Below, in pieces: positions 42,820 through 55,559 of a stretch of 64,000 nt of DNA (position 1 is its first letter; every line of letters begins with the position of its first letter). The position numbers and the translations under genes are program-made. The notes under the pieces were generated by a model. The model had not been told where the DNA came from and made no database searches. It saw nothing but the letters and a program-made list of their open reading frames with translations. Where the stretch lies: positions 55,571,278-55,635,277 of the forward strand of contig CM055100.1 of assembly GCA_029204225.1 (NCBI GenBank), read 5' to 3'. Source of the DNA: Diphasiastrum complanatum. Its lineage: Eukaryota; Streptophyta; Lycopodiopsida; Lycopodiales; Lycopodiaceae.

Positions 42820-43530
42820 CTAATCAAGAGAGGTTCTTAGCTTTATGAATGATGCTATTTGAAGAGGTTTAGTGAGTACATCAGCCACACATTCACTACT
42901 TGATACATGTTCCAAAGAGATCTCTTTTGCTTGAACCTTTTCCTTCACAAAGTGATGACAAATCTCTATGTGTTTGGATCTTTCATGGAATATTGGATTT
43001 GATGCAAGATGTTGAGCTGAAATATTGTCATTATGGATGATTGGTACATCCTTTGGATCCATAATCTCTAGCTTCACCAATAGTCTCTTAATCCAAAGCA
43101 CTTCCTTGGTTGTTGTAGTAAGTGCCTTATACTCGGCCTCGGTTGAAGAGAGTGAGATTGTTTCTTGCTTCTTTGATAGCCAAGAAACTACTCCATCTCC
43201 TATGAAGGTTGCATATGTAGTTGCTGATCTTCTATCTCTCTTTCCACCTGAAAATATGAATCACTAAAGGCATACAAGTCAATTACATCTCCTCCATAGA
43301 GAATACCAAAGGCTAGTGTACCTGAGATGTACCTCAAAATCCTTTTAGCTTTCTTCCAATGAATGCATATCCATTGGAAACTAATCTTGTCTTGGGTTTG
43401 CTTATGCTTCCATCTAAATTTAACTTGAGTTTGAACACCCATTTACATCCTGTCACATTCTTATAAGTTCTATCAACAACGATCCAAGTGCCATTATCCT
43501 TCAAAGCATTATACTCATCTAGCACTCGCT
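42820..43530 (-). pseudogene. Copia RT start fused to RNase H (RT core deleted)
   Basis: Minus strand: the RT beginning (NGTWIVVDRTYKNVTGCKWV, KPKTRLVSNGYA) is joined near 43365 to the stretch that follows RT (HWKKAKRILRYISGTLAFGI). The YVDD active site and about 200 residues are missing. RNase H then reads SWLSKKQETISLSSTEAEYK, IHNDNISAQHLASNP and ADVLTKPLQ to a stop near 42820. Frameshifts are present. It is the end of the copia copy that continues at 43558-46107. Confidence 0.88.
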
Positions 43531-43557
43531 ACCATTCTTTTGAACTCAAAGCATCTT

Positions 43558-44678
43558 CTACTTTTGAAGGTTCATCAAAACTTGAAATAAGAGCAAAAAA
43601 AGTGGATGGATTAACTTGACTTGTTGCCCCTTGCTTTGATGTGTGAGCCTTGTTGCCTCCATTCTTACCCTTGATGATCTTCTAGGTGTGGTAGGTTGAC
43701 TTGGTTCAAGCTCCTCCTTAGGCTCCTCCTCAAAATCAAGATCGTCTTGATTCTCAGCCACTATCCTCTTGATTTTTGAGATGGTTGATCCATCATCAAG
43801 CTTGTACTCATCAAAGATTACATCTCTAAATACCACAAACTTATCCAAGGATGGAAGATATACCTTGTATCTCTTACTTGAGTTGCCATGCCTGAGCATG
43901 ATCCCCTTTGTTGATGATGGATTTTCCTTTGTCCTTGTCTCCAAAGGTTCATGCACATAACAAGTGCATCTAAAGACTTTCAAATGCTTGAGGTTAGGCT
44001 TTCTTCCATACAAAACTTCATAAGGAGTTTTACCATCAATAGACTTACATGAAACTCTATTGATCAGATAATTGGCACAAGTGAGTGACTCACCCCAAAA
44101 TGACTTTGGCAAGCATGCATCTAATCTCAAGGCTTTAGAACATTCACATAATGTTCTATTTCTCCTCTCGACCATCCCATTTTGTTGAGGGGTGTAGGGA
44201 CAAGATAGCTCTTTTTTTATTCCCTCTTCCTCACAAAGATATTTGAACTTATTGGAGATATACTCTCCTCCATTATCACTTCTAAAGACCTTTATGCTTT
44301 GATTATGATGCTTCTCAACAAAAGTTTTGAACTTGACAAAGGTTTTAAACACTTGAGCCTTGGAAGAAAGTAAGAAAACCTAACAATATCTTGAAAAGTC
44401 ATCTATGAATATTACAAACATTGAGGCTCCACCATTGACTTAGTGCTAGCAAAGTGAACATCCGAATGTATTATCTCAAGAGGATGAGATGTTTTAGTGA
44501 TAGAACTTGGAAAAGCCTTCTTATGTGCCTTGGATAGTGCACATGCTTCATCAACATTTTCCTCCTTTGCTAAGGACTTTGTAAGGCTATGTGCAAGGAG
44601 GATCTTTGGAAAGCAAGATCCTCCTTGCACATAGCCTCCATGGAACTTGGATTGATATCTCCAAGTCTTTTCTGCCAA
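43558..44678 (-). pseudogene. Ty1/copia integrase
   Basis: Minus strand: a damaged first part (HPLEIIHSDVHFASTKS at about 44440-44500, then frame changes) followed by a long open stretch of 264 codons with RSDNGGEYISNKFK, NGMVERRNRTLCECSK and GKTPYEVLYGRKPNLKHLKV. The second D and the catalytic E are intact. The C-terminal linker has the TTPRRSSR motif before RT. It belongs to the same polyprotein as 44690-46107. Confidence 0.9.
44585..44636. repeat. Perfect 21-bp inverted repeat in the copia GAG-pre-integrase
   Basis: Arms 44585-44605 (GGCTATGTGCAAGGAGGATC plus T) and 44616-44636 are perfect complements around a 10-bp loop. The right arm is native coding sequence (AMCKEDL); the left arm is an inverted copy that disrupts the frame. 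Confidence 0.93.
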
Positions 44679-44689
44679 AGATCAAAATT

Positions 44690-46107
44690 TGACAACTTGT
44701 CCCCCTCAGCTAGCATCACAACATTGGTGTCAACAAAAGCATCTAACTTGTAAAGCTTTCCAAGTCTAGTAACTTTGGCAATAACCTTGACTTTCTTCTG
44801 TATGTAACAATCCTTAGAAGTGAATTCCACACAAAAACCATTTTCAACCATTTTCCCAACACTAAGTAGATTCTTAGTGATGCTAGGAATGTACAAGACT
44901 CCATCAACACTGACCCTTTTTGAGGATCCTAAGCACGAGGGGATAAAACCTACTCCTTATATCTTACAAACATCATCATTTGCTATAAAAATAGACTTGA
45001 TAGGCCCTTCATAAGACAAAAGAGTTGAAAAGTACTCCCTCTTGCTTGTCATGTGGGAACTTGCCCCACTATCTATCCATCGTGGATCTCCCCCCTTGAA
45101 ACTTGATGAAGAGAAGCTTGGCATCATTAGTGAGTCCTCATGTGGACTCTCCTCCTCCTCTTGGCTGATGTTTTCTTGTCCTTGTGCTTGCTTCTTCTTG
45201 AAGCATTCCTAGGCATACCGGCCCTATCTTGCTACAATAGTAGCATTTGATCTTGGACTTGTCCTTCTTGGTCTTGCTTGGAGTTGAAGTTGAGGATCCA
45301 TCTTGATCCTCAATATTTGCTTGATTCTTCTTGAATGTAGCTCCCTTACTCTTGGTCTTGCCCTTGTTCTTGATGAAGAGTGCTTGATCATCTCCATCAT
45401 GGATATAAAGTCTATGCATCCTTGCATTGAAGTGTTGTCTCCTATTCTCCTCGGCCATGAGGACACCTTGGAGGTCTTCAAGTGATGGCAACTTGCTCAT
45501 TATGGCATATCCTTGCACCAAGTTAGAGAAATCTACACAAAGTCTATTCAAGATTATTTGTACAAGCTCATATTCCTTTATAGATTCTTCTATAAAGAAA
45601 AGTTCTTTGTTTAACTCCCTAACCCTTAGAACATATGAATTAGCACTCTCTCCCTTCTTTTGGTAGCTTTGAAAGATTTGATGCTTCAAGGCAAGCAACC
45701 TTGTAGTGTTCGTTGACTCATAAACCTTTTAAGGGACTCCCAATCCTCTTGGGCTGAGGTACACTCTCCTACTTCCTTTAGGAGCTCATTGGCAATTCCC
45801 CAGCGGGTTCATAAAAACACTAGTGGAGAAGTGTTGTCATTTCAAGGACAAACATAATCAAGAAGACATTCATTTTAATACAATGAAGGGCTAGTTTGCA
45901 CCTCTTCTTGTATTTAGTGGATTCTATCCACCCTATGTCCATAAAATCTTGCATTACAAGGATTGATTCCATTCTTAGTTTCCAAATAAAATAGTTTGAT
46001 TTTTTCAACCTATCACTAGAATCCAAAAGATAAGCATTCATGGATGCCATCCTCCTCTTACAAGAGATTGATTCTATAAGAATGGATACACAATAGAAAG
46101 GATGCAA
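44690..46107 (-). pseudogene. Ty1/copia gag and protease
   Basis: Minus strand from about 46041: gag start MNAYLLDSSDRLKKSNYFIW, helix region HQIFQSYQKKGESANSYVLR, knuckle CYYCSKIG with its histidine part lost, then protease RWIDSGASSHMTSKR (near 45060) with an intact DSGAS, and VDGVLYIPSITKNLLSVGKM. The GAG-pre-integrase LWQKRLGDINPSSMEAMCKE follows to about 44690. Frame changes lie near 45190 and 45720 and a stop near 44960. No 5' LTR or primer site is recognisable upstream. Confidence 0.87.
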
Positions 46108-47829
46108 GCACTAGCTATCCCACTATCTAGGGACCTAAGAATGATCAACAAATGAATTCTCAACAAGATGCTTTTTAATCTTGAGCTCAATCAATTCTAT
46201 TGAAAAAGATATAAAATGAAACTAGTTTGCATGATGTAGAAAAATGACCCAAATTGACTCCTCCTTGATCTAAACTTCACAAGGCTTATAAAGATCCAAT
46301 CAACCTGAAAAAAGACGATCTAATTACACGTAAATGCCACTCTAAATCACTCTTATAATATTAGGTTGAACCTTTATATAAGAATCAAAACAATCTACCT
46401 TCCAAGCACAAGTACAAAGTTCACAATTTTGACAAAAAATTGATCTTAATGATGAGTCAATGCAAAATGCTTTGGACTGAACCTAATGTTGGGATTCTGG
46501 ATATGTTGCATCGTAGTAGAGGCGACGGGTGTGCGAAATCCTCGGTGCATGCAACTATGTCTATTGGATTCAGACTGACTTCGACTTATCGAAGTCTGCC
46601 TTACTTGATCATAGTTTCGAAGTCACTAGATCGACACAATCGATTTCATAGCCATGCATGAATTAACTGAGTTTTAGATTTAGCTTTGCAGAAGCATATA
46701 AGGTGCAAAAATTAGAGTGACAAATCGACATCGACTATCAGTCATATGAACAATTTAATCTACGAATAAGTTTATCTGCAAGCAAGAAGCAATTTGAACA
46801 TGAATAAAATGAGCATTGCATGACATACACGACCTAGATTACTAGAACAATGGTTATTCAGTCATGAAAAAAATACAATCTGAATGCAGACAGAGTCACG
46901 TTCTTCCTGAATCAATATTCTGTAATAACAGAGAGAAAGAACAAAACAATTGTGCTCTGGATGTTTGATTGATCGACTTGATAGATGATTGAGCTAACTC
47001 AATGTCTGTGGAGCTAACCAAGCAACTGATAAGTTGTTGGATATATACACATGGCTAACTAATTAAAAGAATATTTAATTTGTACTTTCAATTAGGATTA
47101 AAAAAACTACATGTTGTTGGTAGTCGCCTTCGGCCAGTATCTTACTCTACTAGAGATTTTGTCCGATCGTGATGAAGGTACTGATGAGCCACAGATTGTT
47201 CGAGTCAACTTTTGGAGTTGATATTGACATACAAATAATTGGTGAAATTGAATTGTCGATGTCGGGTGTCTGATGAATAGTTGGTGTTGAATGAGTTGAT
47301 GTGACCGACAAATAGTTGGGGTAGGCCGAATAATCGAAGGGTGACCGAATAGTCGGTGTCGGTTGAGTCGTTAGGACATTGTCATCTAATCCTTTGTATT
47401 TTTGCAGACTGTCAGGAAACAAGTGTATTTTTGCAGAGTATGCGATTGTACAAGTATTTACAAGAGCTTTTCTCAATCAAATTGCCTCTTTAGTAGCTTG
47501 AGAGGTTGCAATGTATTTTGATTCTATAGATGACATTGCAATGGAGGTCTGTTTTCAACTGTTCCAAGATATTGGACACTTGAAGCACTAATATGTAAAA
47601 GTCCTCTCACATAGATATATCATTTATGATTGTAGCTTACCAAAAGCATATCTTTATTCACATACCATTTCCGGCTCCCTTGTAGAAGCGTCGTGCTTCA
47701 GAGATCCTGATTGAATTTTCTAAATTCCCAACATAATTTCAGACTTCGTGTAGGTTCAGAGATTACAATACTAGAATACCATATAGAACAAATTACTAGT
47801 GTGCTATGTTAGAGCGTCACAAATGCTTT
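46108..47829. other. Mostly non-coding; possible leader and short repeats
   Basis: 46108-46440 may be the copia leader. A TGTTGGGATTCTGG at 46486 resembles an LTR start, but no matching end is seen. At 47229-47365 short ATAGTTGGTGT / GACCGA-type motifs recur loosely. Confidence 0.35.
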
Positions 47830-48115
47830 GATTGTATCTCTTCCAAAGGCTTTCCAACGTCTATAATTTCTGAGAAACTTGACAACTCAAATTTGGTTCG
47901 AGTTGAGGGATCATCGTTAGTAGAATCCATAAATTTTTTTGAAAGATTTGCATTCACCCTCATGGGTTTAGCCCTTTCACAAAAATTTCTCCTCCTCTCT
48001 TCCACTCCATATGGTACCTTTGAGTTTGAAGCTCCCTCTTGATCCCATGTGCCACACAAACCTCTTTGAACTTTGTTGATAGGCCTTCATCTCCATTTGC
48101 CAACTTCAAGTACTT
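47830..48115 (-). pseudogene. Decayed Ty1/copia integrase fragment
   Basis: Minus strand, in two frames: GDEGLSTKFKEVCVAHGIKR then VEERRRNFCERAKPMRVNAN. They match the copia integrase pattern NGGE..S..F...C...GIKR and VERRNRT. Neither D nor the surrounding motif is fully kept. It ends near LSKKFMDST. Confidence 0.6.
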
Positions 48116-48507
48116 GGTTATGGGGCTGGTATCCATGCACTTGGAAGATGTTTTGAAGGATCCTTAAGAAATGGCACAACTAACATGAGATCCAAAAAAT
48201 TTGAGGCAAATTGAGCTACTTTTGTTTCGCACCACTCATCAACAGATGCAAGGTTTTCTACTTATTCCAATTTGAAAATTTGGCACCTTCTTTGTATAAG
48301 CAACGGACTGCACATAGGCACCAAGTCCCTAGCCCTCGATCTCACCATACAATAGATATATAATAAGTGCCTTGATCTTATGGTTCTGGCTGCTACATAT
48401 GACAATTGAAGCTAGTGAATCGAAGTGCCACATCGACATGCTATATAATGCCTTTGTTGGGATGCATGTGGCATCTTTATCTTGGGTCGGAAGTGAAGGG
48501 GTGTGTG

Positions 48508-48510
<3 letters not shown>

Positions 48511-48542
<32 letters not shown>
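48511..48542. repeat. (GT)n microsatellite
   Basis: About 32 bp of GT repeat preceded by an imperfect GTGTGTGCAT stretch. Confidence 0.95.
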
Positions 48543-48544
<2 letters not shown>

Positions 48545-50574
48545 AAACCTAACAAATCGAAACAAAACTGCACATTATCACCACAAAACCAAACATACGA
48601 ATCTTAAAGTAACTCAAATTTGTATAGAGTCATCACAGTCACAGATATCATATTGACCAAACCTACAATCGACAAACGCTCCGAGTTGAGAAGAATATGC
48701 TCACCGACATCCATCCACAACAACAACCATGTTAGAACAGAGACATTATTGTAAGAACTACAGGTGTCTACACATATTCTCAGTTGTTATCTATGTCATA
48801 ATAGGTAGTCATTTCCAAGTTATGTGACTTTAATTTTGTCCATATCATGAGTAAAAAGTTGGACATTGTTTCAGCTCTACTGAAAGTTACAAAATTATAA
48901 AGTTAACAATGTATAATCAGTGCTTGAAAGTCAACAATTACATAAGTACGACTAAAGTAGACAATTACATCCAGACAAGTTTTCACGTAGAGTTAAAAAC
49001 TGTCTGCCATTACCCTTTTCAGAATGCTTATCGGAACACCATCCCTTATCCTAAATAACAACTTAGAAAAATATTTATTGCATTGTCAATTTCAAATTGT
49101 CAGGGCATTACCGTCCACAAATAAGTATATATAGACTTTAACTGACAAATCTAATCCAAGTTGTATAACTAAACCCATCATACCATTTATAGTAGAAATA
49201 TTAGAAGTGTAAAGGTTTAAACAAAAAGCAATACACTTCAAAGGAAACCTCGTTAATGAACGTTAAGCATCAACAAGTAGTAAATTCACGATCATTTCAT
49301 GGCACTTGAACTCTTCATACCGATTAGTGGTGACAACCATATTGAGGGGATTAGAAGATTGTCAACGTGAATTTTTTTCATTGTTAACATTAAGAGTGCT
49401 GTATGAAATCTGATCAAAAGAACTCAAGACAGTTCGTTCATTGTGATCATAGTGACCGAAACAAGCGAGTAAATCATGAGAGCATTTCTTAATCAAATGT
49501 GTGTGTGTGTGTGCTACAAAAAACAATTACTCACAAAATACTACAAGAAAAAACCGCTTTTTATAAAATATGACATACAAATTATACAATAAGTAACTTT
49601 GTCATATTTTTAAGACATGATTTAACCAAAAAGCAGCAAACCAATATGGAGAACACCGCAGAAGAGGGTACACTAACCTGCATCCATCCACAACAAAGCC
49701 AAGTTAGAACAAGGTATTTTTAGTGGGAACTGCAAGTATCTCTGCATACCCTCAGTTGTTATCCATGACATTGGACAATTCTATCATAGTTGCTATACTA
49801 TGTCTAAGCAGGTTTTTTTTGGGGATGATCATTAATCTAAGTTTTATAGAGTCATTGATCATATGAAGTGTTCTCATCATATAGACATTAACGTACAACA
49901 AAAGCAACATATACTCTACAAAGTGATCAAAAACTGAGAAACATTTAACCAAACGAAGATAGACAGCACTAGCACAATTGAAAAAACAAGCACAACAACA
50001 AAATAGTTACTAAAAACCTAGTAAAGCACAGTAAGTCAAAAAGGTGAACCACCTCACAAAAAAGAGAGGAAACGAGAAGGCAAATAAACAACCAAGAACT
50101 AAGCAACGAACACCAGAAGACAACAACATCTGAAACAAGAACAAGCAAACAAAGTAGTACTTATAAACTTTACCAAAGGCTACAACAAGACACGCAAAAA
50201 GAAGTAACATCTAAACCAACTAAAAAACAACAGGCTAGAAAGCAAGACACTAAAATAACCAAGGAAAGGCTGAAAAAACAGCTAAAGGAAGAAACCAAAA
50301 AAAAGCCCAAAAGACCAAAGGCAAGGACCCACACACACAACAAGGAAGCAGAAGAACAAAACATAGGAAGCACGTACCTTAGACGCCATGATCAGCATCA
50401 CAATGCAGCAGAACACAAATCAACCTACACATACATAAATGAATACTAAACGATCAAGAAACAGCCAGAAAAATGCGCCAAGCTCCAAGCCTCACATCCA
50501 CAGCCATAGTGCGCCACATCAACCACCCCAAAGTCAACAACTGCCAAAAACATTCAATCAGCCACCAAAAACAC
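48543..50574. other. Non-coding, with one dispersed repeat and a strongly T-poor block
   Basis: About 95 bp at 48705 (CATCCATCCACAACA, then AGTTGTTATC) recurs at 49680, 970 bp away. From about 49960 to 50600 the plus strand is A/C-rich and T-poor. On the minus strand this has an ATGGCGTCTAAG followed by GTACGT near 50389-50372, which could be a first exon and donor, but no protein is recognised. Confidence 0.4.
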
Positions 50575-51240
50575 TCACACAAAAATATGTATGTAAGATT
50601 GGGAGATGGCATTTGGAAGCAAATTACGGGAATCCCTATGGGCTTTTCATGTTTGCCTATTTGGTGCAATCTATACTTTTTCTAGTTCGAATATAGATTT
50701 TGTATTACATTAGCTAGTCTGAAAAGATGGGATCTATTGCAAATGTTTAATTATTCTTTCTGCTACATTGATGATATTTGTTTAATCAGTGTCGTCTGTC
50801 TTTTTTCAATAAAAACATTGTCCCTAATGATGATTGTCCTTTTTGGATTTATCCTCTACAGTATGTAGAAATTATACCCAATACCAATACATTTGCTAAG
50901 TTTTGCAATAATGCATACTGTGGTACTTTAGCAAACTTTCTTAACATGACTATTATGATTACATCTGTCTCATTTTTTTTCTAACAAAATATGATAAGAG
51001 AAAAGAACTTCCTTTTACATCCTTCCAATTCATTTATGAGAATGCAAATAGACCAGCTTCATTCGCTTACAAGGTTATTTTATCGCAAATATTTTCTTTA
51101 TTATATATCCGCTTTAATGAAAGAGAGGTTGTGTTTCAAATGCACATGGTACTTAACTCGTTCAAAGAAAAGGGTTTAATAAAAAAAGAAACATTGAGAA
51201 GACACGTGTTTAGATTCCTAAGTGATGAATTTTCTTTGTG
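50575..51240 (+). pseudogene. Penelope-like element reverse transcriptase, degenerate
   Basis: Read in several frames, the plus strand gives the Penelope RT pattern in order: DGIWKQITGIPMGFSCLPIW (50599-50660), FEYRF, FNYSFCYIDDICLIS (about 50743-50787), WIYPLQYVEI, then KYDKRKELPFTSFQFIYENA with NRPASFAYKVILSQIFSLLY, and a run to FKEKGLIKK. The combination GIPMG...YIDD...IYP...YDKR..(F/L)PF is characteristic of Penelope-like elements, not of LTR or LINE RTs. At least three frameshifts and stops show it is dead. A GIY-YIG endonuclease is not visible downstream, so I cannot tell which subgroup it is. Confidence 0.65.
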
Positions 51241-52199
51241 CAGATGTTGTCCAACTAAACACGTTACTTATTAGGGACGTATATTGATAATATGTTGAGC
51301 AACATGCATACCATACTTGGTTGCATGTTGCTGCACCAAGTGTGTTATGATGTTGTGGGAAGGATGGTGGGCTCACACACACACACACACACATTCATAT
51401 ACTTTGATATGCTCAGTTGTTTGCATACTGTGGAAAATAACTGAGGAACCTGGATCATAAAGCATGAAATACTAATTATGTGTTTGTCATTATTGGACAG
51501 CTAATCTGTGTTCTAGCCTTTGGTTTTTTGGCTTTTGGGTTGTGAAACACTCCAAGAATCCACAAATCATTCAAATACATTGTATGAAAGAATGTGGCTA
51601 TGACCTCAAATTGATGACTAGATCTCAAGAAAGTGTGATTGGCAAGCCTAGAAGTGAGATTTTTGATCAAACAAGCATAAGAGAGTCATAAATAAAAGTG
51701 CCCGACCCACCTTGATTCAATTGACTATAACTTTTGATTGGGAGATCCAATCACTATGAAGTCAATTGCTACACAAACTAGACTCAAATAAGCCAAGATG
51801 TAATGACTTAATTCTATGAATAACAAAAGAAACACCCTGAATTGGCTTGCCTTTAGACCACACCCCATTTTTTACTAGTTAGAAATTAGTTTTAATCTGA
51901 TTCATTATTATAAGCTTCAAATGTGATACTGTAATAAATGTACAGTTAGTCAATTTACTATTTTCAGTAGTGATCGGGATGTGACCCACTATTGTTATAT
52001 CAATCGAGCACTTATCCCGTAGACTGCTAACTTGGGTTAGCTGGGTAGCCACACGTAGGAAGAAATTAGCCTGTACAGTTTTTGAGTTCATTATGCTATA
52101 CTTAGGGGCATGTCCTGGGTTTGTCAGTATATGTGGTCGTATTGGGCCTAACTCTAGTTTGGCAGGTGGTAGGCCAGTTTAGTGAGACCTGTTGAGCCC
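51241..52199. other. Non-coding, with a short (CA)n
   Basis: (CA)n at 51373-51392. No gene recognised. The right end may hold further remains of the gypsy relic. Confidence 0.4.
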
Positions 52200-52935
52200 A
52201 TGCAGTTTGGGGCTTTGCTATTCGTGTAGTGTTTCTTCATAATAGACTTTCTTTAGTAGACTCACATGGAATAAAATGGGCTTGCTTACTGAATCTATCT
52301 ATGATAATCCAAATCATTTCATTTCATTCTTGGTTCTAGGTAGCCTAGAGAAAAAATCCATGGTAATATGTTCCCATGGAGATTCAAGAATAGGCAAGGG
52401 ATGAAGAAGCCCTGGGGTCTTTAAGCATCTTTTGTCCTTGTTATGTTGACATACTAAACATGCATTTACATAATGTCTTGTGTCTCGATGCATGGTAGCC
52501 CAAGAAAAGAATCTTTCTAAAGCCTCAAGAGAGAAGGTATTCCTCTATGTTTTGGGTTGTGGCTTTCTTGTAGGATTTTGGTTTGGAAGGCCACGGGCAT
52601 ACATGATTTATCCTCTTTGAATAAATACCATCTTTCATGATATAGTCTTTATGGCCCTGATCTTTTTCTAGCATCTCATGGATATGTTTAAAATTGGGAT
52701 CATTAGCATACATATCTTTGATAGAAGTAAAGTTTTCATGATAAGATATGGATATATGGTTGACTTTGGGTATTCTAGATAGTGCATCTAAGGCTTTGAT
52801 GATTCGTTTTAACCAAGAAATCATTTCCTAAGAGGTAGTGTTTCCAAAATTTAAGGGCATGGATAATCAATAAACGTTCTTTCTCATATATGCCATATTG
52901 TAATTCAACATATTGCCATAGTTTTACTTTGCATA
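52200..52935 (-). pseudogene. Decayed Ty3/gypsy RNase H to integrase
   Basis: Minus strand: RNase H remnant YEKERLLIIHALKFWKHYLL and VKTNHQSL, then a gap, then DALSRIPKVNHISISYHENF, the usual RNase H end and linker. Degenerate finger and core segments follow (RPQGFFIPCLFL, PWIFSLGYLEPRMK) that echo the integrase PLPIPE.PWE...DFI.GLP pattern. Stops and frameshifts are frequent. Confidence 0.7.
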
Positions 52936-54089
52936 TAGTATACAAACAAGTGTTAAGCTACTAGAAGCTTAAATCAACAACACATGACATGCACGATTAA
53001 AAAAAAAACTTGATGTGCATTCTAATATAAATCATTCTTGGTGGATTCTTAGAAACTTAAAAAAAAATCAAATACAAATGAAAAATATTGTTAGTCATTC
53101 ATTCACATCAAGCATCCACATGAGACAAGATGAGGGGTCAAGATGGGAACCCCCCACCCTGAAGAAAAATCTTTACTTATGCAAGATCAATTGGCAAGAG
53201 CCAATTACATATACATCTTGAAGTTTTCTTAAACACTTTAAAAAAAGAAGTAATCTTTAAAAGTGAACAAAATCAAATGGTATTCCAAAGACAATCTTTT
53301 CTTGATCCAAATTCGAAAACATCAAAGCTAGACTTTCAGAACAAGGAAACTCTAAACATAATCATTGGTTTTGCTTACATGTAAAGGTAAAGGACTCAAG
53401 AATAGTGACATGCAAAGAGAAAGGAATGGAGATCTTATGCATGCAATTGTTTTATCATGAGGAATGATGACATGCAAAGTTTTAAGAGGTGGAAAATGCA
53501 TGCATGCAACTAGTTTTGTGATTCTTGGTCCAAAAATGGAAGTTTCTTGATCATGCAAGCTTGGGAATGGATCTAAAATGATAGTAGCTTTATTGCATGT
53601 AGGGAAAGGGTGTTTAGTTGCTGGAAAATGGTGGTTTGAAGGCCGAATTAGAGAGAGAATAAGAGCTGTTGGTGTAGGTACAAGAGAGAGAGAATTAGCA
53701 TTTTTGGTGAGAAAGAGAGGAAAGGGTAGAGAGGGGGTTTGAGAAAAGTGAGAGAGAGTGTGAGGGGAAGGGAATAGAGAAGAGATACAGTGTGTGTGTT
53801 GAAGATGGTGGATCATCCAAGAGCTCCCATCAATTTTGGCATGGTCTCCTTGAGCCATAGCTCCAAAATCACCTTCTCCAAGCACCTACACATACAAGCA
53901 AACAAAAGACAAGCAAAACATTCATTAATTGGAATTTGGGGATGGTGGAAGGGCACACTACATCATTTATAGGGCGGCCTTACCTATGTGTCCATAAGCC
54001 CTTAAGCCATGTGGAAAAGTAGGTAAGTTATTGTTGACATGCAAGGAGGGTAGTTGGCCCAACATTTAATGTTAGCCATTTAACTTGGA
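52936..54089. other. Unassigned region with a 177-codon minus-strand frame and TATA-like motif
   Basis: A minus-strand frame at 53352-53885 encodes a P/S/L/H-rich peptide (AMAQGDHAKIDGSSWMIHHL) unlike any family I know; part is GA-rich low complexity. Upstream on that strand are CTATAAAT near 53975 and a TGTGTAG/GTGC acceptor-like site near 53887. It could be a small gene, an LTR leader or chance. Confidence 0.25.
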
Positions 54090-55535
54090 TGATGCACAGA
54101 TCAAGGAGACTCATGCAAGATCAATCATCAATCTTGATGCTGTTCAAGAAGAGGTGAGGCCGAGGGTTGAGGAGGAGCAAATTCAGGCTACCACACCCAG
54201 AAGATCTACATGAGTAAGATCTGAGCCAAGGAGGCTCACATATGATGAAGAAGAAAAGCAAGTGGAAGGTGAAACTTCCTATCATGCACTTTTTATATCA
54301 GATGAAGGGCCTAAGGATATCCAAGAAGCTTTTCAATCCAAAGAGTGGGTTGAAGCAATGACCCAAGAATTTGAAGCCTTGATGTCAAATAACACATGAG
54401 AGCTTGTGGAGCCACCAAACAACATGCATGTGATTGGTTGTAAGTGGGTATTCAGAATCAAGTATAATTATGATGGATCTATCAATAAGTATAAAGCAAG
54501 ACTTTGTGCCAAAGGCTACTCACATATTAAAGGTCTTGACTATGAAGACACCTTTGCACCAGTTGCAAAGATGGTAACAATTCGAATACTCATCTCTCTT
54601 GCATGTTTTCACAAATGGAGTATGCTCCAGCTTGATGTTTCTAATGCATTTCTCAATGGTTACCTTGAGGAGGAGATTTATATGGAACAGCCTCCAGGTT
54701 TTGTGAGGGAAGGTGATGAATCAAAAGTTGTCTTTTGTTCAAAAGTCTGTATGGACTGAAACAGGCACCAAGGTCTTCGTATGCAAGGCTCAATTACTAT
54801 CTCATATCACTCGGATTTTGTCTAAGTGAATATGACCCTTCTCTGTATTATAAGTTTGTAGATAACTTTGTAATTATTCTTCTCATCTATGTAGATGATA
54901 TCATTCTTTGTGGAAACAATGAGAAGTTAGTTGAAGAAACCAAGCATGCACTTGGTACTGAGTTTAAGATGCAGGACTTAGGAGTTCTTCATTATATTCT
55001 AGGCCTTGAAATAGATTTTTGGAAAGGTCATGCATTTATAAGCCAAAGTAGATATGCACTTTCCATGCTCAGGAAATTCCATATGGAGAACTATAAAGGC
55101 ATAGATACACCTATGTAGCACACTGTAAAAGTGCCTATTAAAGGTGATGAAAAATCCTTTCAGGACATCACTCTTTATAGGAGTCTTATTGGCTCACTTA
55201 TTTGGTTAACAGTGACTAGGCCTGATCTAAGCTTTTGTGTTCATAAGCTAAGTCAACACATGCAGGATCCAAAGTTATATCATTGGAAGTTGGCTAAAAG
55301 AGTCTTGAGGTATATATCTTCTACCTTGAATTATGGACTTTTCTATGAAGGAGAAGATCTGACTTTGATTGCTTTTTCAGATTCAGATTTTGCAGGAGAC
55401 AGGTTGGATAGGAAATCCACAAGTGCTTACACTATATTTCTTGGAGGAAATTTGGTTATCTCATGCAACACCCAGTCCAACTGTGAAAATGGGAGGGCAA
55501 TCAAGTCCACAACTGACACTAGTGCAGGGTGGAGA
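54090..55535 (+). pseudogene. Ty1/copia RT and RNase H start
   Basis: RT copies element RNA to DNA. After a linker with ATTPRRST come EWVEAMTQEFEAL, VIGCKWVFRIKYNYDGSINK, GLDYEDTFAPVAKMVTIR and QLDVSNAFLNGYLEEEIYM. A +1 frame change near 54735 leads to KSLYGLKQAPR and LLIYVDDIILCGNNEKLVEE, with an intact YVDD. RNase H begins with TRPDLSFCVHKLSQHMQDP and AFSDSDFAGDRLDRKSTSAY but decays after 55440, without the STEAEY motif. TGA at 54397-54399 and TAG at 55116-55118 also interrupt it. Gag-integrase of apparently the same family follows at 55560. Confidence 0.92.
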
Positions 55536-55559
55536 TAATCCATATTACTTTGAGCTGTA

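Noticed and set aside
46486-46520. Plus-strand copia LTR starting TGTTGGGATTCTGG
   Set aside because: No matching LTR end, primer site or second copy found in the window.
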